Assembly (NCBI GenBank): GCA_022829145.1
Contig: CM040745.1
Span: 15,983,501 to 16,047,500 of the forward strand
Source of the DNA: Albula goreensis
Lineage: Eukaryota > Chordata > Actinopteri > Albuliformes > Albulidae
Direction: 5' to 3'
Length of the DNA stretch: 64,000 bases
Below are positions 58,000 through 64,000 of this stretch, one piece after another; the first letter of the stretch is position 1, and each line of letters starts with the position of its first letter. The position numbers and the translations under genes are program-made. The notes below the pieces were generated by a model. The model was not told the origin of the DNA. It made no database searches and worked only from the letters and a program-made list of their open reading frames with translations.

Positions 58000-60900
58000 A
58001 AACACGCATTTTTTTGCATCACTTTTTTCTTATAAGGGTGAATGAGGTGGACAGAACAACAAAACTTACAGTGGCACAGGAGTTAAATAATAAAGCACAC
58101 TTATAAATTAATTTTTCAAACCTACACTTTTACCAAAGGCATACTGAAAAATGAAATACAATTAAAAGTCCATAAAAAAGGCAGGTCACCAAATAAATTG
58201 TAAATCACATGTATTTCAGGGACAAATCATTACACAATTGCAAGTAAGACAGTCAAAAACCAATAACAGCCAATAAAATTAGAATTTGACAAAAATGTAT
58301 GCATAATATCGCATGTAAGTTAATTGTCTTCTACCAAAATGCATGGGCTACAATAAAAGGCTTACATTACATATAAAAATATACCCAGTGTACTAAAACT
58401 GACATAATGGAGGACATGCAAATGACCTTTGAATTAATTTTCATCAATAGTCTCCAACCATTTAGAATATTGATTTTTTTTTTTTGCACAAACTGGCATT
58501 TCAAAATGTAATATTCAGATATACTAAAAATAATAACTAAGTGTCATTTATGTCATCTACAAATTAAGTGATCAAATGTCTTCCTCCAAATGATCAGGTC
58601 TCCCATAGAAAAATATTACAGACTAATTCCATGTAAAATAACAAAATACAAACAAATGACTGCAGTAATGTACCTCACCAGAGAAGATAAAGGTTTAATT
58701 AGGAAAACTCCAAACTATTGCATTGATTTATTAAAAACACTGCAGCTAATAATAACTGAAGTATTGCATTTTTAGATTTCTGCTTTTATCTCTCAGATTT
58801 CGAAAACTAATTGAATAGGCAAACAAGCGCCAAGTTATTTCAACAAGACTTCAGCTTTACCCTTAGTAGAGGACATTACTGCCAACACAAAACAACTCAA
58901 AATAGATGGCAAAATTGCATGTTTGTATGTACAGCAACAGAAATTATATGTAGATTCCAAATACAAAAATGTATTTACAGTGTACACAAGCTTCCTCATA
59001 AAAAGCACTAAAATAAAAGGAATGTGTGTGTGGGGGGTAGGAGCTCCTGAAAAATACAGAGCTGTCTCTCTTGATTGTCTGAAGTGGGGGGAAATGGCAT
59101 TCCAAAAAATGGTTTGCACAAGCTATTTCAACGTTGCATGGGGTAGGACTTACTTCAAAAATGATCAGGGTATAGCTGTATACTGTAGAAACTTAAAAAA
59201 TGTGGGGAAGACTTCTGTACAAACATCCGGAAGCAAAACACCAATATATGGTAAAAGTGCTTTTCAATTCTGACATGGACAGCTTAAGAGTATCAAAGAT
59301 CCAACCATTTCATCTCAGGGTCAGTTTTTGTGTGACTAATGTTGAGGTTTATTTATTTATTTTTTGCTATATTTGCAATAAATACTCTTCTATATTTACA
59401 AATACAATATAAATGTAACAATACCTAGACAATTTTAAAAAGCATATACACTTACGAAGTCATACCTTGAGTTTTGCTTTTATTACATGAGGAAACTCAA
59501 TTGTTCAATCATTACTGTACCCAAACAAAACAGGGCTCATGAAAAGCCTTAAAGAATGGATTAAGGTCTTTAAAATATGATAAATATATTCAGATATGCA
59601 AATACAGTATATAATTTGTGGAATAATTTATAGGAAACAAAAAAATCTTGTCTTTGTGGTATGTTGTTATAACATACAAATAATTCCTGACATTCTCCAA
59701 ACATTCCATGAGATAATAAGGAAAATTTTCCCTATCACAACTTTTTGTCTACCTTTAGGCAACTGAGACAAACAATAAACCAATTAAGAGAACATTTTTT
59801 GAATTACAAACAGCTGAAATCCTTGAATGACTAAAATACATGATCAGTGATTATGTAAAAAGTGCTTTCAATACAAATAGTCCATCCAAGATCCAAAATG
59901 TTTGTAGAGATTAATTTTACATTAAGACCACAATTCCAGTGAATGAAATGGAAAAGGGATCCTGTCCAAGTCTGGCAGCCAGTTTATCTGGAAAGTGCGA
60001 ATGAGGATAGAACGTTTTTGGGTTTCCCCAACCTCCCTTTCCCCCAAATTCAAATCTCCAACACCAGCATCACAGGGAGGATTTAGGTATGCAAAGGCAC
60101 TGATTAAGTAACAAATATATTACTAATTAAAATTTGAAACATTTTTCCCAGAAGACAAAACAACAACATTGTGCAATGCAAATACTTTAAAAACTGAAAT
60201 GTACTTGACAATAATTGTAAATTAGTTTACTGTTAACAGCAAGTGAAGCATGAAACAGTACAGCAAATGAAAAAAAGCTTGCCTGCTGGAAAAAAAAAAA
60301 AAAAAAACTTACGATCTTATTCTTCAGCAAACCTATGTTGCTTAAGGGACAGAAAAACAAAAGAGCACAACACCACAATCTGTTGTTCCTCAAATCAGAG
60401 CTGAGGTTGCTCTCCAATTGTATAAAATGGTGTTTAGAGGACTTTCTTCAGGACATCAGTGCTAACATTTCAAATAAATGTAAAACAGTAGTCATAAACT
60501 GACCACTATCACTTTTCCAATCCTCAACCATAAGGTTTGGCATCATTTTAAAAGGCATCAAACTTAAATCCACTGATTTTCAGCCCAGTGTATAAGTTAC
60601 ACAACTTTAGGTTAAAAGTGCAATTATAACTAATTTTCGCTTTTACAATAATTTGCTTAATTATAACTTTTTGATATCAATCTGTTTTTATCAGTACCAA
60701 CCAACACAAATATTTTGCATATAAAATAAAATGCATGATTAGACTAGAATATTTTGGACTTTGTTAAATAACTTCTCAATAATAATGTGGAGAAGGTACA
60801 CATTTCCTATTACAAATAATCAATACTTAAGCTGGGGAAATGACAATATTTAAAAATAAATTTTTACTCAGGTAAAATAATTTGATTTTAGCAGCTTTCA

Positions 60901-61858
60901 AATTTAGGGTGCAAATCTATTACTTGATTATCTAAATGTAAATGAAAGTAACTTCTCACAGTTACTGTACTTTGCCTCTTGCTCATCTGAAGTACATACA
61001 AGTAAAGACAATGGGAGAGAATGAGTTTATGAACCCCTAAAACAAGTGGCACTATTATGTTCACTTCAATGTTTATGACTGTGCATGGAGCCAAAATTCA
61101 AAAAGGTCTGTGTCAATAACGAAAAGCAAAGGTCCCTTTCATAAGGTCAGGAAAAGAAAAATGGGGAAGGATAGTGAAGCTTTGAGAAAAGACAGGAGCT
61201 GGAGGTAAGCAAAAAATTTACCTTCTCCCTGAATAGAAATGACAAGACCCTGAAACGTTTGACTCATTGGAGTGATGGTGGTTCACAAACTTAAGTCCTC
61301 CATTTGTAAATTACTACAAAGCCAGGGGCTCCAAATATCAGTGTGGTCAGGCCACAAAATCTCTGTTATTCATTGAACAATCCTGTCACACAATGATTGT
61401 CAACAACTACTCATAGGACAGGGACTTGGTTTTGATAGCCAGTTGTGAGGTAAGACTGAGACCTTTAACACAAATCTGCAGCTACAGCTTGTTCCTTACA
61501 CTACTCATCCCCATATTTTAAGTCACATTCTGCAATGACAAAGATAAATATTTTCTAAAATCTCAGAAGGTACTGAACTACAAATTACAATAAAATGTAT
61601 TCCTTATTTACCATTTTTGTTGCTTATCATAACATGAAAGATATATTTCATATATGTGTATTTATACTGTAAATGTTGCCAAAAGAAAAAAAATTAATAA
61701 CCGTAAAATACAAGAGACGATATATCAAAACTACAATGCATTCAGTTTATCAAGAACAGTGAACCACCCATACAGTGCAGCCAATGCTGGCAGACCACAA
61801 ACAACAGAAATATAAAGTGCTTTTTGACAGGACCGGAGATACGGACATTTATGTCCCT
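58000..61858 (-). other. znf148: Probable long 3' UTR of znf148 and flank
   Basis: This AT-rich stretch after the znf148 stop has no ORF of interest and several minus-strand poly(A) signals, including overlapping AATAAA motifs at about 59348-59361. Vertebrate ZNF148 transcripts usually carry multi-kilobase 3' UTRs, so at least 59.34-61.86 kb is likely transcribed. The left limit is unknown. Confidence 0.4.
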
Positions 61859-63477
61859 TCAGCCAAACGTTTGGCTGCTTGTGGCATCCGGTGATGAGGT
61901 CAGTTGAGTTCTGGACTCAGTCACGCTGACCAAGGAGAATTCAGGGAAGTCGGCAGTGCTACCCCCCTGGCCTCGCAAGCTCACCTGCCCATTGACGATG
62001 CTGAACTGGGAGGAGATCGCAGCCCGCGAGGTCTGGAGGGGGGACCGAAAGTTCTGCTCAAAACCACCAATCTGGAATGGCGGGTGGATGGGTGCTGCTG
62101 TCGTCGCTTCAGCCTTTTTTGCTGATGTCACCTGCTCCAGGAAGTCCTCGGTTGGCGAAACAGAGGAGGGGTTTGTCTCATCCCCTGAGAAGGAGAAGGC
62201 ATGCTGGGAATCACCAACAAGGAGACCAAAGTGTGATTTGTCCAAGGGGGACCTGAGTGGGGAGCTGAGCTCTGTCCGGAGGCGGCTAGCAGGAGGGTAC
62301 TGCTTGTCCACCGTGGGGAACAAGGGCTGGCTCTCCGTCACAAAGGCCAGGCTCTGGTTGTTCAGAAAGGTGTCGTTCTGGCTGGTTCTCTCCAGCGCCT
62401 GCTGGAGAAACTTGGAGTACTCCTGCAACATGCTGGCCTTCTCAGCAGGGGGCGCCTGTGAGCTGGGGCCCAGGGTCTCTGCCTGCCCCACCTCTGGCAC
62501 ATCAGAGGAGTTGATGGATATGCTGGAGGTAACCTCTGTGTCAGCCACACTGAAGGAGATATCAGGCTGGCCATTGGCCTTGTTGGAGTAGTGGTCCAGC
62601 AGAGTCTGGAGCACTTCATCGGGCAGCACGTTGTGGCGCTCGTGGCCAGGCTTGATCTCCACACTCAGCACCTGGTGGCTGTCCAGCATGGAAGCCTGGA
62701 CAGTGTCATCATCATCAATGACACTGGCCACAGCTGCCTGCGTGACAGCAGGCTGGGAGGATGCTGTCCCCACACTCAGGGCATAGTCCCGCCCCCAATG
62801 GGGTTGGCTGTGGAAACGGTTGCCGTCGCTTGCAGGTAACGCTTTTTCTTCAGGAACTGCACAGCGTCATCGTAGTTAGTGCTGCTGACTGTTGGCTTGC
62901 TGGGTCCACCCTGCAGGGCGTCGTTGGGGTCCATGTCGGAGTGGGCCTCCACATCCAGCAGGCCCTGCTTATCAGCCAGCTCAAAGGCAACTAATGGAGA
63001 CAGGTCCCCTGGGGGATCTGTCCGCTGTTTCTGGCTCCGTTTGCCCGTGACCTTCTTCAGGACCAGTTTTGGGGGGTGGGTGTCCTCCGGCGGCCCTGCC
63101 CCTGAAAGCCCCCCACTGAGAGTGGGCTCTGGGAGCTCCACCGCATACTCTGCCACCACATACTCGTCCTTCACCTTGGAGGATGCGGGTGCTTGACTGG
63201 GGCTTGTGGTGAATAGTGGCAGGCACTCACTCTTGCTTGGCCTAGTCTCTGCTCTTTCTTTCTCCAGAGGGAGCCCCACAGGCTTCTCTCCAGCCCGCTG
63301 GCGCTTCTTCTTTGGGGGTGCAGTGGTAGGGGGGCACTCCTTGGAGGAGAAGGAGAAGCCCATGCTGTCCTCTGTACCCAATGGCCCCTCTTTAGCACCA
63401 GCCCGGCTACGTCTGCCCTCTCGGTTCTCATGGCACATACGCTTGTGTTTCAAAACCCGGTCAGTCCTGGAGAAGTA
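61859..63477 (-). CDS. znf148: ZNF148 (ZBP-89) last coding exon, partial gene, with an apparent frameshift
   Basis: ZNF148 is a Kruppel-type nuclear factor binding GC-rich promoter sites. The exon opens after a CTTCAG acceptor (63478-63479) with [18 protein letters not shown], the end of the last zinc finger and its Cys-type final ligand. The tail follows family order: PKKKRQR basic patch, [47 protein letters not shown], then [90 protein letters not shown], and the end [12 protein letters not shown]. Between [10 protein letters not shown] and [13 protein letters not shown] (about 62780-62815, near CCCC and GGGGG runs) the frame changes by one base, so one continuous reading is not possible as given. 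Because both sides are highly conserved, a sequence or assembly error is the likeliest cause. The other zinc fingers lie beyond the right edge. Confidence 0.88.
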
Positions 63478-64000
63478 CTGAAGACAGGAGGGGCAAGAAC
63501 AGAATGTGTGTGTTTAAAATTCCAGAAGCATGTGTACTACTAATGAGGCACAACCTGTGCGTATACAATACCACTGAACATGTCTCTACTACGTTAAACG
63601 CATTGCACATGTATATAGGCTTCAAAGTATACACATCCAAAACACATCTATACATCTATACACATCTAATGTAGATTGTCATTACCTAGTGAAAATTCAG
63701 AAATTGTTTATGATGGAAATGCATGCACTTTTTGATAAATTATGAAAAAAAATCATATGGATAAGTTGGCTCTCCATTTTCAAGAGCAAGTCATTTCATT
63801 TGATTAGCAGTTTCATTTACCGGTAAGAATGACTGTTCCAAGAATTTTCAACTTGATCACACGGCCATTACATTGAGGTTGGAAGTAAATAATGTAGAAT
63901 TGCACCATGCTGCCATTTTCAATTTTAGCAAATGACAACAGAGCAGATACACCGCTACTGGTGTATGTCAGCAACGAGATGGGAAGAGTGGAGATGAGAT
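63478..64000 (-). other. znf148: znf148 intron before the last coding exon
   Basis: Starts (on the transcript, ends) with a good CTTCAG acceptor at 63478-63483. Nothing else is recognised up to the window edge. Confidence 0.6.

Noticed and set aside
61956-62591. 211-codon plus-strand open frame opposite znf148
   Set aside because: Antisense shadow of the conserved znf148 exon.

Overview
The window is vertebrate genomic DNA, almost certainly from a ray-finned (teleost-grade) fish. The evidence is intron-rich genes with GT/AG junctions, compact introns in acadl and heg1, a fish-type bitter-taste-receptor cluster, and repeats of kinds common in fish: a tRNA-derived SINE with a CAAATAAAG tail, hAT and Tigger-like short elements, and solo-LTR-like fossils. 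I cannot fix the species. All intact genes lie on the minus strand.

Layout from left to right. 1-7.1 kb: the first coding exon of kansl1l (5654-6675) with its downstream intron and promoter side. 9.2-15.4 kb: a complete acadl gene (long-chain acyl-CoA dehydrogenase, 11 coding exons, 445 aa). 17.5-29 kb: a decaying TAS2R (bitter receptor) cluster with one intact intronless gene, one copy with a single frameshift, one heavily broken copy, one internally deleted fragment, and an orphan upstream flank with no gene body. 30.7-45.1 kb: a complete heg1 gene (13 coding exons, 959 aa: signal peptide, mucin-like Ser/Thr region, EGF domains, SEA-like module, transmembrane segment, KRIT1-binding tail). 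45.1-58 kb: gene-poor DNA with repeats and several GC-richer islands. 59-63.5 kb: the last coding exon and presumed long 3' UTR of znf148, with the rest of the gene off the right edge.

The genes do not form one pathway. kansl1l belongs to a chromatin acetyltransferase complex, acadl to mitochondrial fatty acid oxidation, heg1 to endothelial junction and heart development with CCM proteins, and znf148 is a Kruppel-like transcription factor. From memory of human gene order, kansl1l-acadl corresponds to 2q34 and heg1-znf148 to 3q21, so the window bridges two human blocks with the receptor cluster at the junction. SLC12A8, which separates HEG1 and ZNF148 in human, was not recognised here.

The most striking signal is in the receptor cluster. 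A 137-bp tract is nearly identical in all three long copies, including a clearly dead one, while the surrounding coding sequence is strongly diverged. This is the footprint expected of recent gene conversion.
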